Program-made: the position numbers and the translations under genes
Part shown: positions 26,560-35,403 of the stretch, piece by piece
How the letters are laid out: every line of letters starts with the position of its first letter
How positions within the stretch are numbered: position 1 is the first letter of the stretch
Notes under the pieces: model-generated
What the model saw: the letters and a program-made list of their open reading frames with translations, nothing else
What the model was told of the DNA's origin: nothing
Database searches by the model: none
NCBI GenBank assembly: GCA_034002905.1
Contig: JAVEZQ010000008.1
Span: 1 to 64,000, forward strand
Direction: 5' to 3'
DNA length: 64,000 nt
Source: UBA8914 sp034002905
GTDB taxonomy: Bacteria; Pseudomonadota; Alphaproteobacteria; UBA9219

Positions 26560-27309
26560 CTAAGCTTCCTGTGGTGTGCGAGATTGCGTTGCGGCCTGAG
26601 TGTGGGCCATCTTCCGGCGGGCTTTGTCGGCATAGAGTTTCATATCGGCTGAGACAAAGAGGGATTCAGCCGTATCTGTTTCCGTCACCATGGCAAAGCC
26701 AAAGCTGGCCTTGAGCGGTAGGCTTTGGGGCGCGTCGTGCATCACGCGTTTGTGAAAGACACGATCCAGATGATCGATCCGTTTCTTGGCATCCTTGGCG
26801 GAGAGATGGGTCATCAGGATTGCAAACTCGTCACCGCCGATGCGTCCGACATAATCGGTGCCACGGACTTCGTTGAGAAGGACCGACGCAGCGGTTTGCA
26901 AATAGCCATCGCCGACCATATGACCGAATTGGTCGTTGACTTGCTTGAAGTCATCAAGGTCGATCAAGATCAAGAGCGCCCCGTGATTACGAAAACGCCG
27001 AGCGTTGGCCAATTCGCGGCGCAAGGCTGCTGTGAAACCGCGTCGATTAAGAAGGCCTGTCAACTCATCGCATTGTGCAAGTTTTTCAAGGGAACGAATG
27101 CGTTGTTCCTGTTCGGCAATCGTGCGTTGGGCGTCTTCCAGCAAAGACAATGCTTGCTCTTTGTCTGAGGTTAAAAGCGTCGGAGTCAGTGAGCGCTTGG
27201 CCTCAATAGGTGCAAAGGCATAAGCGTTCAGCGCGTTGCTGTAACCGCCCGGTAGCGGAAAGCGTGGCGTTTGTTGCTCGCGACGGTCTGTGTTTGTCAA
27301 ACTAGGCAT
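26560..27309 (-). CDS. GGDEF diguanylate cyclase
   Basis: A 249-residue soluble protein: about 85 residues of linker and coiled coil (EQALSLLEDAQRTIAEQEQRIRSLEKL) followed by a GGDEF domain with LTGLLNRRGF at its start and the intact catalytic motif RIGGDEFAILM. It should make c-di-GMP from two GTP. The RxxD inhibitory site is not obvious. GGGGAG lies upstream of the ATG at 27309; the longer frame starting 19 codons earlier is rejected. It forms a possible counterpart to the EAL protein at 8.6 kb. Confidence 0.88.
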   Translation of the reverse strand: MPSLTNTDRREQQTPRFPLPGGYSNALNAYAFAPIEAKRSLTPTLLTSDKEQALSLLEDAQRTIAEQEQRIRSLEKLAQCDELTGLLNRRGFTAALRRELANARRFRNHGALLILIDLDDFKQVNDQFGHMVGDGYLQTAASVLLNEVRGTDYVGRIGGDEFAILMTHLSAKDAKKRIDHLDRVFHKRVMHDAPQSLPLKASFGFAMVTETDTAESLFVSADMKLYADKARRKMAHTQAATQSRTPQEA

Positions 27310-27559
27310 GGAGAACTCCCCAAGAAGAAACATATGCTCAAAGGAGATATGCAAGCTTTGGGCCAAAAGTGGAAATAGATTAACCTATTGATATATATAT
27401 GTAATATCAGGTTCACTTTTCTGGGTTCTGGAGAAGGGATATTTTTTCCTAGTAACTTTTAGACAAAAGAAATCGTAAGGTAAGCTGCTGCTTGTTTTGG
27501 GGATGCGGTCTATTCTATGGTGGACAGGAAGCTTAATGCGTTGAAACAGGATTCGGACA

Positions 27560-28441
27560 GTGATGATGATTGGAAAGAAAGTTCCCCATTTTTGCAGCTT
27601 TGTTGGCCTTGTCATGATAGCAGCTCTTTTTTTGCCATCATGCGCTTGGGCGGCACTTGAGGGGGCTTCCGCGCCCGCTCGAATTGTTCCTCACAAAGCC
27701 TATTACAAGTTGGTGATGGGATCAAAAACCAATAGCAGCGCCTTGGACGATGTCACGGGAACTATTCTGTTTGATTGGCAGAACAGCTGCGATGGATGGA
27801 CCTCACAGCAATATATCAGCTTTGCTTTTAGCTATGCCGACGGGACCCAAGCTCAGATCAAAAGTACAATGATGTCGTGGGAGTCCATGGACGGCAAGGA
27901 TATGACGTTCTACATCAAGCGCCAAAGTGATGCGGATGAAGAAGAAAATTATAAGGGCAAGGCACATATGGACGAACAGGGGGGTGTCGTCAAGTTTTCG
28001 ATGCCTGAAAATACACCGGACTTAACCCTTCCCAAAGACACGATGTACCCGACCAATCATACATTTATGATCCTTCAAAAGGCTTTGGCAGGGGAAAAGA
28101 TGTTTACTCGTCGCGTCTATGACGGATCACAGGCAAAGGATGTTGACGAGGTCAGTGTTTTTATCGCGCCGGAACTCAAAGAGATTGATAAAGATATTCA
28201 GGAAAAGTACAAAGGTAACGGCTTGATTGGCGGGCGGGCGTGGCCTGTGCGGCTGGCCTTTTACAGGGCTGCGGATCAAACAAGTGCGCCAGACTATGAG
28301 ATGGAAATGGAAATGCAGGAAAATGGCGTGGTTCGTAAGGTCAAGATCGAATATCCAGACTTCACTATTACTGGATCGCTAGACAAACTGGAGCCAAATG
28401 AAACCCTTTCTTGCGGAGCCAAAAACGGCGGCACACCGTGA
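27560..28441 (+). CDS. eipB: EipB-family periplasmic envelope-integrity protein (DUF1849)
   Basis: A 293-residue secreted protein with a signal peptide ending CAWA near residue 31. The mature part follows the EipB pattern (VPHKAYYKLVMGS, GTILFDWQNSCDGW, YPTNHTF, the VYDGSQA stretch). In the Brucella protein a disulphide joins two conserved cysteines of a spiral beta fold; here Cys77 and Cys285 are at matching places. The family supports envelope integrity in Alphaproteobacteria. The start is GTG or the ATG just after it, with AGGA upstream. The stop overlaps the GTG start of tsaB. Confidence 0.88.
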   Translation: MMMIGKKVPHFCSFVGLVMIAALFLPSCAWAALEGASAPARIVPHKAYYKLVMGSKTNSSALDDVTGTILFDWQNSCDGWTSQQYISFAFSYADGTQAQIKSTMMSWESMDGKDMTFYIKRQSDADEEENYKGKAHMDEQGGVVKFSMPENTPDLTLPKDTMYPTNHTFMILQKALAGEKMFTRRVYDGSQAKDVDEVSVFIAPELKEIDKDIQEKYKGNGLIGGRAWPVRLAFYRAADQTSAPDYEMEMEMQENGVVRKVKIEYPDFTITGSLDKLEPNETLSCGAKNGGTP

Positions 28442-29097
28442 TCATTCTTTCGATTGATAGCGCATCCGTCGGATGCGCCGTTTGCGTGTGGCAGGATGGC
28501 GCCCTGTTGAGTCTGCGAAACGAGACGATGCAGCGTGGACAGGATGCACGCCTGATCCCCCTTGTTCAGGAAGCGATGACGCAAGCCTCTGTTGGTTTTT
28601 CTCAGCTTGACCGTATGGCTGTGACACGCGGGCCGGGCAGTTTCACGGGCTTGCGCATTGGCCTTGCTGCCGCGCGAGGGTTGGGGCTTGCTGCCAAGAA
28701 ACCTGTCATAGGGATCGATCGTTTTGCGATCTTTCGGCATCTTTATGCGCAGGAAACTCGACCCCTTGTCGTTATTCTGGAGTCCCGTCGGCTTGAGCTT
28801 TATGTGCAAATGTTTGATGGTGCTATGCCCGTTTCAAGGCCTGTCATGTTGCCGCCGAAAGAGATCGAGACTTTACTCAAAGAAAAGCCAGAGGCCGTTG
28901 TCGTTGGAGACGCAGCAGAGTCTCTTGCGGCAATTTCCATTGCCCCAGAGCGTTTTCTGCCGCAACAGGGCCAAGAAGTTGTGGCCTGTGCGGAGTTGGC
29001 TCAACAGGTGGCTGATTTGTGTGATCCAGCGTTTCTGCCGCGTCCCCTTTATCTTCGCGCGCCGGATGTCACGTTTCCAAAGACAAAAGAGGGCTAA
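28438..29097 (+). CDS. tsaB: tRNA threonylcarbamoyladenosine biosynthesis protein TsaB
   Basis: TsaB is the non-catalytic partner of TsaD in making t6A37 in tRNAs that read ANN codons. The 219-residue actin-like protein begins IILSIDSASVGCAV and has TRGPGSFTGLRIGLAAARG, the family hallmark. The GTG at 28438 is chosen: it overlaps the eipB stop and gives the standard N-terminus, while an ATG nine codons earlier lies inside eipB. Followed two bases later by rimI, a very common pairing. Confidence 0.93.
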   Translation: MIILSIDSASVGCAVCVWQDGALLSLRNETMQRGQDARLIPLVQEAMTQASVGFSQLDRMAVTRGPGSFTGLRIGLAAARGLGLAAKKPVIGIDRFAIFRHLYAQETRPLVVILESRRLELYVQMFDGAMPVSRPVMLPPKEIETLLKEKPEAVVVGDAAESLAAISIAPERFLPQQGQEVVACAELAQQVADLCDPAFLPRPLYLRAPDVTFPKTKEG

Positions 29098-29099
29098 GC

Positions 29100-29540
29100 A
29101 TGGTGCCCTATCGTCTGAGTATGGATGAATTGGATAAGGTCTGTGGGCTTCATCGTGCTTGTTTTAGGACTGAATCATGGAGCCGCGCACAGCTTGCGGC
29201 AAGTTTGGAGTCTTCTTCGGTTGAAGGTTGGGGCTTGCGACTTGAGAAAGAAAGTGTTGGCTTCATTCTGGTGCAACAAGCTGGAGACGATGTCGAGGTC
29301 CTCACTTTGGCCGTCGATCCCGCGCATCGGCGTAAAGGGATTGCGCGAGGCCTTCTGTCCTTTGCCCGCAATCGTTATCCAAAGGCGCCTTTCTTTCTTG
29401 AGGTTGCCGAAGATAATATGGGAGCCCGCGCTTTGTATGAATCGTGCGGTTATCATCTAATTGGGCGGAGAAAGGGATATTATCGGCGCGTGGGCGGCTC
29501 GGCCGACGCGTTGAATTATCGATTAGATACAAATGGTTAA
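29100..29540 (+). CDS. rimI: Ribosomal protein S18 alanine N-acetyltransferase (GNAT)
   Basis: A 146-residue GNAT-fold acetyltransferase. The acetyl-CoA pyrophosphate loop is VDPAHRRKGIARGLL (about 78-92), preceded by VEVLTLAV, and the C-terminal EVAEDNMGARALYESCGYHLIGRRKGYYR is typical of RimI. The place directly after tsaB supports the assignment; some RimI-like proteins acetylate other N-termini. Confidence 0.9.
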   Translation: MVPYRLSMDELDKVCGLHRACFRTESWSRAQLAASLESSSVEGWGLRLEKESVGFILVQQAGDDVEVLTLAVDPAHRRKGIARGLLSFARNRYPKAPFFLEVAEDNMGARALYESCGYHLIGRRKGYYRRVGGSADALNYRLDTNG

Positions 29541-29619
29541 TAGCCTTTTCTCCTGATTTGCTTTAAGCTTGTGGGGCGTGGTAAGCTGAGTGCCCCTGAA
29601 ACAAAGGACGGTAGGATCA

Positions 29620-30567
29620 ATGCAGGTATTGAGTTTTGAGAAACCAGTTACGGATTTGGAAGCCAAGATTGAAGAGCTTCGCCATCTTTCCAGTGACGGG
29701 GACGTGAATATCGCGGATGAAGTCGCGCGCCTTCAGGCGAAGGTCGAGCAGCAACTGCGTACGATTTATGGCAAGCTGACTCCAGAGGAAAAAGTTCAAG
29801 TTGCGCGTCATCCCGACCGTCCACAGTTCTTGGATTATGTTGAGGCGTTGATTACTGAGTTTACGCCGCTTGCTGGCGACCGCGCCTTTGCGGATGATCG
29901 CGCTGTCATTGGAGGGCTGGGCCGTTTTAACGGACAGGCTTGTATGATCATCGGTCAACAACGCGGCCATGATACCGAAAGCCGTGTGAAGCATAATTTT
30001 GGCATGGCAAATCCCGAAGGCTACCGCAAAGCGCAGCGATTGATGCATATGGCGGATCACTTTGGTTTGCCGATCTTGACCTTTGTGGATACGGCGGGCG
30101 CTTTCCCCGGCGATGAGGCCGAAGCGCGTGGGCAGGCCGAGGCCATTGCCCGCTCGATAGAAGTCTGCGTTTCGGTCAAAGTGCCATTGATTTCTGTTGT
30201 GATCGGTGAAGGCGGTTCGGGTGGTGCGATTGCTATTGCTGCTGCGGATCGCATTTTGATGCTGGAGCATGCCATTTATTCCGTGATTTCGCCCGAAGGA
30301 TGCGCCTCAATCTTGTGGCGCGGCCGCGAGTTTGCGGGAGAGGCGGCAAAAGCGTTAAGGCTTACGGCGCAAGATCTTCTTCAATTCGGCGTCATTGATG
30401 CCGTCATTCCCGAACCACTCGGTGGGGCGCACCGGTTGTATGACGAGGTTTTTGCCTCTGTCCGCCGCGAGCTTGCCAAACATCTGGGCGAGTTGATGGG
30501 AACCGATGGGCAAAAACTTGCCGAATCCCGCCAGGCCAAGTTCTTGCAAATGGGCAAGAGGCTTTAG
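29620..30567 (+). CDS. accA: Acetyl-CoA carboxylase carboxyltransferase subunit alpha
   Basis: Part of the enzyme that makes malonyl-CoA, the first step of fatty acid synthesis. The 315-residue protein has a helical N-terminus (LEAKIEELRHL), then the crotonase-like core with RGHDTESRVKHNFGMANPEGYRKA, PILTFVDTAGAFPG, VIGEGGSGGAIAIA and SVISPEGCASILWR. The ATG at 29620 has AGGATC upstream and gives the family N-terminus. Convergent with the Sel1-like gene, with no terminator visible. Confidence 0.96.
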   Translation: MQVLSFEKPVTDLEAKIEELRHLSSDGDVNIADEVARLQAKVEQQLRTIYGKLTPEEKVQVARHPDRPQFLDYVEALITEFTPLAGDRAFADDRAVIGGLGRFNGQACMIIGQQRGHDTESRVKHNFGMANPEGYRKAQRLMHMADHFGLPILTFVDTAGAFPGDEAEARGQAEAIARSIEVCVSVKVPLISVVIGEGGSGGAIAIAAADRILMLEHAIYSVISPEGCASILWRGREFAGEAAKALRLTAQDLLQFGVIDAVIPEPLGGAHRLYDEVFASVRRELAKHLGELMGTDGQKLAESRQAKFLQMGKRL

Positions 30568-30583
30568 ATCGAAAAGCTGTAAA

Positions 30584-31252
30584 TTAACGAGGTAAGGCAG
30601 CGATGGCATTCACCGCCGTTCTGGATTGAACTTGTGCGCCATTTCGCAAAACGATCGCACCGGGCAAATATCCCCGGGATTGTCGTATCGTCTTGACCTT
30701 ATCTCCGATTAGAGACTGAATTTGGCCCAGTGCAACATTTTTTAGCATATTATCCGTACGCCCCTTCGTTTGCATGGACTGGACTTCAGTGAAGAGGTAC
30801 AGGGCTGAATCTTCGTTGGATAATTTGTGCCCGATCCATTCGGGTTTTTTATATCGATTATCGAGAATGCCTTTCGCAAGGACCATCGTAGCGGCGACGT
30901 GCCCCATTTGATAGGACTTGTGTAGGTATTTCTCTTCCTCAGTCTCGGTTGATTGATTACGGCTGCGCAAGATCAAAGCATGTGTATAAGCCGCCTCGGT
31001 ATCCTTTTCTGCCGCCCACTGAATAAGTTGGTGGCCGGGGCTGTCCTCTTTTTTGCAATCTCCTTCTTGTAGAAGGATCATGCCCATATAAAAGTACCCT
31101 ATGGCAAAATTGTCCATGTAAGATTCTTGAACCATTTTGCGTGCAGCTTGTGCGGTATTCTTATCTTTGGCCGTAATATATTGTTGATAGCCCAGTTCGG
31201 TGCGTTCGGCCGGGGTTAGGAGTTCAGCGTTACAGGAAATGGGAAGGGGCAT
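30584..31252 (-). CDS. Sel1-like repeat protein, unknown function
   Basis: A 222-residue soluble protein. Helical pairs such as NFAIGYFYMGMILLQEGDC, GHQLIQWAAEKDTEAAYTHAL and EKYLHKSYQMGHVAATMVLAKG have the spacing of Sel1/TPR-type repeats, which serve as protein-binding scaffolds. The start ATG has no strong ribosome site and no signal peptide follows, so location in the cell is unclear. I recognise no specific family. Confidence 0.5.
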   Translation of the reverse strand: MPLPISCNAELLTPAERTELGYQQYITAKDKNTAQAARKMVQESYMDNFAIGYFYMGMILLQEGDCKKEDSPGHQLIQWAAEKDTEAAYTHALILRSRNQSTETEEEKYLHKSYQMGHVAATMVLAKGILDNRYKKPEWIGHKLSNEDSALYLFTEVQSMQTKGRTDNMLKNVALGQIQSLIGDKVKTIRQSRGYLPGAIVLRNGAQVQSRTAVNAIAALPR

Positions 31253-31349
31253 ATTGGATCACTCAACCTAGATGCACATTGTTAGCGAGCTTGTAAGCCA
31301 TGTATAAAAAAGGCTCAAGATAAATTGATGGTTAAGACTTTTGATGTCT

Positions 31350-31979
31350 TTAAATTAATGCACCGCTTGTCTCGCTGACCAGCCAACGGCTGCGCAAGTC
31401 CGTATGGCGCAGGGCGAACCATTGCATCGCGATGATCGTCGCCGCATCACGATATTTGCCGGTGTACAGGCGATTGATGGCTTGCATCGCATCAAGCACC
31501 ACGACTTTGATGTTTTCGCCCTCGTGTTCAAGTCCGTGGATTGAGCCATCTTCTGGAGCTTGGGTTCGCCCAATGAAAAGGGTGACCTGCTCGGCAAGAA
31601 AACCCGGACTTGGATAATAAGCAAAAATTTTCTGAAGCTCCGCAACGTTGCATCCGGCTTCTTCCAAAGCCTCGCGACGGGCGGCTTGTTCTGCCGTTTC
31701 GCCACCGTTAATCATGCCCGCGACGCATTCCAGAAGGAAGGGATCCTCGTCATGGATCATCGGGGCACTTCGGAATTCTTCGATCAGGATGACTTTGTCC
31801 TGATGAGGATCAAAGAGAAGCACAACGGCGGCTTGTTCTGCGCCAGAGAAAACTTCGCGTGAAAAGACATCACTCCATCCACCTTGATACAGTTCTTGGC
31901 GAATGTGGTAACGGTCAACACGGCAAAAACCCTGAAAAAGGGCCTCACGGTGGATGATTTTATAGTTCTTTTTCGACAT
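31350..31979 (-). CDS. NUDIX hydrolase, ADP-ribose pyrophosphatase-like
   Basis: A 209-residue protein with the complete NUDIX box GGETAEQAARREALEEAGC (Gx5Ex7REUxEExGU). The preceding IEEFRSAP and LLECVAGMI segments and the C-terminal layout match the NudF/TrgB-like ADP-ribose pyrophosphatases that clear ADP-ribose and related nucleotide sugars. The ATG at 31979 (MSKKNYKII) is chosen as a usual NudF-like start; a GTG twelve codons earlier is possible. About 290 bases upstream are gene-free up to tRNA-Tyr. Confidence 0.85.
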   Translation of the reverse strand: MSKKNYKIIHREALFQGFCRVDRYHIRQELYQGGWSDVFSREVFSGAEQAAVVLLFDPHQDKVILIEEFRSAPMIHDEDPFLLECVAGMINGGETAEQAARREALEEAGCNVAELQKIFAYYPSPGFLAEQVTLFIGRTQAPEDGSIHGLEHEGENIKVVVLDAMQAINRLYTGKYRDAATIIAMQWFALRHTDLRSRWLVSETSGALI

Positions 31980-32076
31980 GTGGCGCAGTCTATGCGAAGA
32001 GGGGGCATAGGTCACCCCCTTTTTAACTGCTTGAAAAACAAGAAGGCTAAATAAAAGTCATCCTTATTGACTAAGC

Positions 32077-32288
32077 GGTGGAAGGGGTAGGATTGATGTC
32101 ACCGCTTTCGGGGCTCCATCGTGCCTTCGGCATAACCTTTTCATTTTGTGCGGCGGCATACACGTGCGCCGCCGCCTTATGGAATGTCTTGTCGTCGAAT
32201 CTACTTTCCGGTTTGAACCCTGCCTCTGCCGATGAAAACAAAAAAGCCCCCATTTGGGGGCTTTTTTAATGGTGGAAGGGGTAGGATT
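32077..32288. repeat. 18-bp direct repeat of the tRNA-Tyr 3' end (att-like)
   Basis: The sequence GGTGGAAGGGGTAGGATT occurs at 32271-32288, where it is the 3' end of tRNA-Tyr (acceptor, discriminator and part of CCA, with T-stem bases), and again in the same orientation at 32077-32094. Flanking bases differ on both sides, so the identity is exactly 18. The 176 bases between them hold the tRNA terminator and no convincing gene. This is the arrangement left when an integrative element uses a tRNA 3' end as attachment site and is then mostly lost. Confidence 0.6.
32241..32267 (-). terminator. Intrinsic terminator after tRNA-Tyr
   Basis: AAGCCCCCAAATGGGGGCTT flanked by A residues on one side and T residues on the other; symmetric, so active on the minus strand for tRNA-Tyr and potentially on both. 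Confidence 0.8.
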
Positions 32289-32355
32289 CGAACCTACGTA
32301 CTCGTAAGAGGGCAGATTTACAGTCTGCTGCCATTAACCACTCGGCCACCCTTCC
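32270..32355 (-). tRNA. tRNA-Tyr (anticodon GUA)
   Basis: An 86-base class II tRNA on the minus strand with a long variable arm: acceptor GGAAGGG, D arm GCCGAGTGGTTAATGGC, anticodon stem-loop CAGACTGTAAATCTG with anticodon GTA, T arm GGTTCGAATCC, discriminator A and encoded CCA. The T-arm end and CCA region are duplicated 194 bases downstream. Confidence 0.96.
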
Positions 32356-32401
32356 ACGTTATGGTGTCGTGCCGATGCGCCTATTGCTAAGCGAGAAATG
32401 G

Positions 32402-32431
32402 CAATTAGCGGATTTTCCTTGCGCTTGTCAA
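32402..32431 (-). promoter_or_regulatory. Candidate promoter of tRNA-Tyr
   Basis: A perfect TTGACA (32426-32431) on the minus strand with TAATTG or CTAATT 17-18 bases further on, about 45 bases before the mature tRNA 5' end. Confidence 0.45.
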
Positions 32432-32508
32432 TGGTAGAGGCTTGATTAGGGTTGGTTTTTGTCAAAAAAGGCCGAGGAAGGCCAAAAAATATCAAGGAAC
32501 GTAAAAAA

Positions 32509-33573
32509 ATGAAAGAAAAGCAACGCACAAGATCTCTTAGCGCTAAGAGAGGGCCATCTTCTTCCAAAAGCGCCGTTCGCGGCGGAAGAGGGGCGTCGAC
32601 GGCCAAAGGCGGAAAAGGACGTGGACAGGGGCGGCCACAAGGGGGCGAGAAGGATCGCCCAGACAGTGTAAGGAGAAGCGCTTCTGCGAAAAAAAAGCCG
32701 GACACACGGCCTGCGCGTTCTTCTCAAGGGAAAGCCCCTCAAAAGGCAAAGCCTTCTCATGGAAAGTCTGCGGGAGCTATCCCTGCTCAGGGAAGGCCTA
32801 TGCGGGAGAAGGGGGCGGCATCGTCTGCCTCGTCCAAGGGTGTTTTAATCTGGGGAATTCATGCGGTGCGTGAGGCCTGGCTCAATCCCTATCGTGAAGT
32901 CTATCAATGTTGGGCAACGCAGGCGGGTCTTGCGGCGCTCAGCGATATTGAAAAGCTATCTGCCAAGGAAAAGCTAGAGCGCCCCTCAATCAAGCGTATC
33001 GAGAAGGAAGAGCTTGAGGCTATCACGCCGCGTGGCAGTGTGCATCAAGGAATCGTGATGGACGTTGCCCCGCTGCCTGATGTAACGCTCGATGATATGT
33101 TGGGCAGTGAGGCTTGCCCCGATGTGATCCTTATTCTCGATCAGGTTACAGACCCCCACAATGTTGGGGCGATCATGCGATCGGCGGCGGCTTTTGGTGC
33201 CGGTGCGATTATTGTAACAGAGCGATCGGCGCCCTCTATGACGGGCACCATTACAAAGACGGCCTGTGGCGCGGCGGAGCATGTGCCTTTGATCCCCGTG
33301 GTCAATATGGCGCGTGCGATGGATACGCTCAGGGAAGAGAGCTATTGGTGCATTGGCCTTGCTGAAGAGGGGGATCGTGATCTTTCGGCCTGTGCAGTGT
33401 CGTCGGGTCGAATAGCCCTTGTGTTGGGGGCAGAAGGGGACGGGCTGCGCCGCCTGACGCGTCAGCATTGCGATGAGCTGGCACGCTTGCCGACTCAGCC
33501 ACCTATCGGGAGCCTCAACGTCTCGAATGCGGCGGCCGTGTCCCTGTATGAAGTGCGGCGGCAAAGGGGGTAG
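32509..33573 (+). CDS. rlmB: 23S rRNA 2'-O-methyltransferase RlmB-like (TrmH/SpoU family)
   Basis: A 354-residue protein. The last 240 residues are a SpoU methyltransferase: a substrate-binding L30-like domain (GVLIWGIHAVREAW), then DPHNVGAIMRSAAAFGA (motif 1), LVLGAEGDGL (motif 2) and PIGSLNVSNAAAVSLYE (motif 3), which form the knot that binds S-adenosylmethionine. The first 110 residues are a low-complexity tail rich in Lys, Arg, Ser and Gly, much longer than in E. coli RlmB. The ATG at 32509 is preceded by AAGGAAC; a TTG 19 codons earlier is less likely. The tail may bind rRNA. Confidence 0.88.
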   Translation: MKEKQRTRSLSAKRGPSSSKSAVRGGRGASTAKGGKGRGQGRPQGGEKDRPDSVRRSASAKKKPDTRPARSSQGKAPQKAKPSHGKSAGAIPAQGRPMREKGAASSASSKGVLIWGIHAVREAWLNPYREVYQCWATQAGLAALSDIEKLSAKEKLERPSIKRIEKEELEAITPRGSVHQGIVMDVAPLPDVTLDDMLGSEACPDVILILDQVTDPHNVGAIMRSAAAFGAGAIIVTERSAPSMTGTITKTACGAAEHVPLIPVVNMARAMDTLREESYWCIGLAEEGDRDLSACAVSSGRIALVLGAEGDGLRRLTRQHCDELARLPTQPPIGSLNVSNAAAVSLYEVRRQRG

Positions 33574-33622
33574 AGCTTGAAATGCTTGGTCATTTGAGAA
33601 AAAGGGGCCTATAATCCAGCCC

Positions 33623-34831
33623 ATGATTGATCAACAGTTTATAATCCTTCTTGTCGTTTTCGTTGGTGGTACCCTTCTAGGTGGACTGCTTGTCTATGCC
33701 CTGCTGCGCGCGCGAATAGCAGGCCAGAGCCAGATGCTCGATGCGTTTAAGGCCTTGGCGGCTGATACTTTGCATCAGAATAGCGAGACCTTCTTGCAGA
33801 TGGCCGAGGGTAAGCTGCAGCAGCAGCAGCAAAGCGCGACGGCCAATCTAGACAAGAAGACGGTCGCTATTGATGCGATGATCAAGCCCGTGCAAGACTC
33901 GTTGCAGCGCATGGACGAACAGCTTAAGGCGCTGGAAGTCAAGCGCGAGGGCGCCTATCGTGAACTGGCCCAGATGGTGACGACATCGCGTCAGACGCAG
34001 GACCAACTGCGGCAGGAAACAAGCAAGCTGCTACAGGCCTTGCGCGCGCCGAGTGGGCGAGGGCGATGGGGCGAGCTTCAGCTTCAACGTATTCTTGAAA
34101 TGACGGGTATGTCGGCCCACGCCAAGGATTTCTCGACACAGTTTGTCGTATCCGACAAAGACGGCACCATCCGTCCCGATGTGATCGTGGCGCTGCCCAG
34201 CGGTCACTGTGTAATTATTGACAGCAAGGTGCCTTTGTCAGCCTATCTGGATTCGGTGCAGACCGATGACGAGAACAAGCGTGCCAATGCCCTGCGTCAG
34301 CACGCTAGGCAGCTTAAAGATCATATCAAGACTCTCGGCAATAAAGCTTACTGGGACAAGATTGAAGGCACGCCCGAGTTTGTCGTTTTGTTCTTGCCGG
34401 GCGAGCATTTCCTATCGGCGGCGCTGGATGGTGATGACGAGTTGATGGAATACAGCGCGAGCCACAAGGTGGTTTTGGCAACGCCGATGACATTGATTGC
34501 CCTTTTGCGCACGGTGGCCTATGGCTGGCGACAGGAAGCGATGCGCGAGAATATCCTTGAGATGGTGGATATCGGGCGTAAGCTGCATGATGCTTTGAAT
34601 GTGTTTTCTGGCCATATGGAAAATTTGGGGAGCCGCTTGGGCGGTGCGGTTGATTTTTACAACAAGATGGTGCGGTCTTATGACCGGAATGTTTTGAGTA
34701 AGGCGCGCAAGTTTACGGAAACCGGCATGATTTCCGGTGAAGAAGAACTGGTCACGCCGAATGAAATCGAGCGCGATCTGCGCTTTTCTGTGATTGAGAA
34801 CAAGGAACTGTTAAAAAGTCAGGAAGGATAG
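33623..34831 (+). CDS. rmuC: DNA recombination protein RmuC
   Basis: A 402-residue protein with one N-terminal membrane helix (about 5-25), a coiled-coil part (to about 140) and the RmuC nuclease-like domain with RGRWGELQLQRILEMTGM, RPDVIVALPSGHCVIIDSKVPL and FVVLFLPGEHFLSAAL. The IDSK and acidic residues suit the PD-(D/E)xK nuclease fold. In E. coli rmuC affects inversion at short inverted repeats. Followed ten bases later by def. Confidence 0.93.
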   Translation: MIDQQFIILLVVFVGGTLLGGLLVYALLRARIAGQSQMLDAFKALAADTLHQNSETFLQMAEGKLQQQQQSATANLDKKTVAIDAMIKPVQDSLQRMDEQLKALEVKREGAYRELAQMVTTSRQTQDQLRQETSKLLQALRAPSGRGRWGELQLQRILEMTGMSAHAKDFSTQFVVSDKDGTIRPDVIVALPSGHCVIIDSKVPLSAYLDSVQTDDENKRANALRQHARQLKDHIKTLGNKAYWDKIEGTPEFVVLFLPGEHFLSAALDGDDELMEYSASHKVVLATPMTLIALLRTVAYGWRQEAMRENILEMVDIGRKLHDALNVFSGHMENLGSRLGGAVDFYNKMVRSYDRNVLSKARKFTETGMISGEEELVTPNEIERDLRFSVIENKELLKSQEG

Positions 34832-34840
34832 TCGAAGAGG

Positions 34841-35377
34841 ATGGCGATACTTGAAGTGCTGACCGTGCCGAACCCGATCTTGCGGGAAGTGGCCAAGCCC
34901 GTTGAGAAAGTCGATGCGCAGATTGCGCAGCTGATGCGAGATATGGTCGAGACGATGTATGCTGACGATGGGATTGGCCTTGCTGCCAACCAGATTGGCG
35001 TTCTTGAGCGTGTGATCGTTGTCGATCTGTCCAAGAGTCGCGACGGCAGCGAGGCGCTGATGATGGCGAACCCCGAGATCATTGAGGAAGGTGAAGGCAC
35101 TTTTACTTATAGCGAAGGGTGTCTGTCTGTAAGACCCTGCGCTACGGAGTCAACGGCTGATCTTTATGCCAATGTCACACGCCCCAAGAGGGTGAAGGTC
35201 AAATATCTCGACATTGATGGCAAGGAACAGATTGTCGAAGCCGAAGATCTATTTAGTTCGTGCCTTCAACATGAAATTGACCATTTGGACGGCGTTTTGT
35301 TTGTTGACCATCTTTCATCGCTCAAGCGCGGCATGATCATGCGCAAGATTGAAAAGCTCCGGCGTCAGGCGGAGTAG
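34841..35377 (+). CDS. def: Peptide deformylase
   Basis: Removes the formyl group from nascent proteins in the cytoplasm. The 178-residue protein has all three metal and active-site motifs: GIGLAANQIGV (I), EGCLSVRP (II, metal-ligand Cys) and QHEIDHLDG (III, HExxH). It converges with hpnE over 26 bases. Confidence 0.96.
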   Translation: MAILEVLTVPNPILREVAKPVEKVDAQIAQLMRDMVETMYADDGIGLAANQIGVLERVIVVDLSKSRDGSEALMMANPEIIEEGEGTFTYSEGCLSVRPCATESTADLYANVTRPKRVKVKYLDIDGKEQIVEAEDLFSSCLQHEIDHLDGVLFVDHLSSLKRGMIMRKIEKLRRQAE

Positions 35378-35403
35378 TCAGAGATCATCTGTATAGGAAG
35401 CTA

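Noticed and set aside
32071..32253. Short minus-strand frame next to tRNA-Tyr
   Set aside because: Its start is inside the terminator hairpin and its end is in the duplicated tRNA sequence; it is more likely a remnant or chance frame than a gene.
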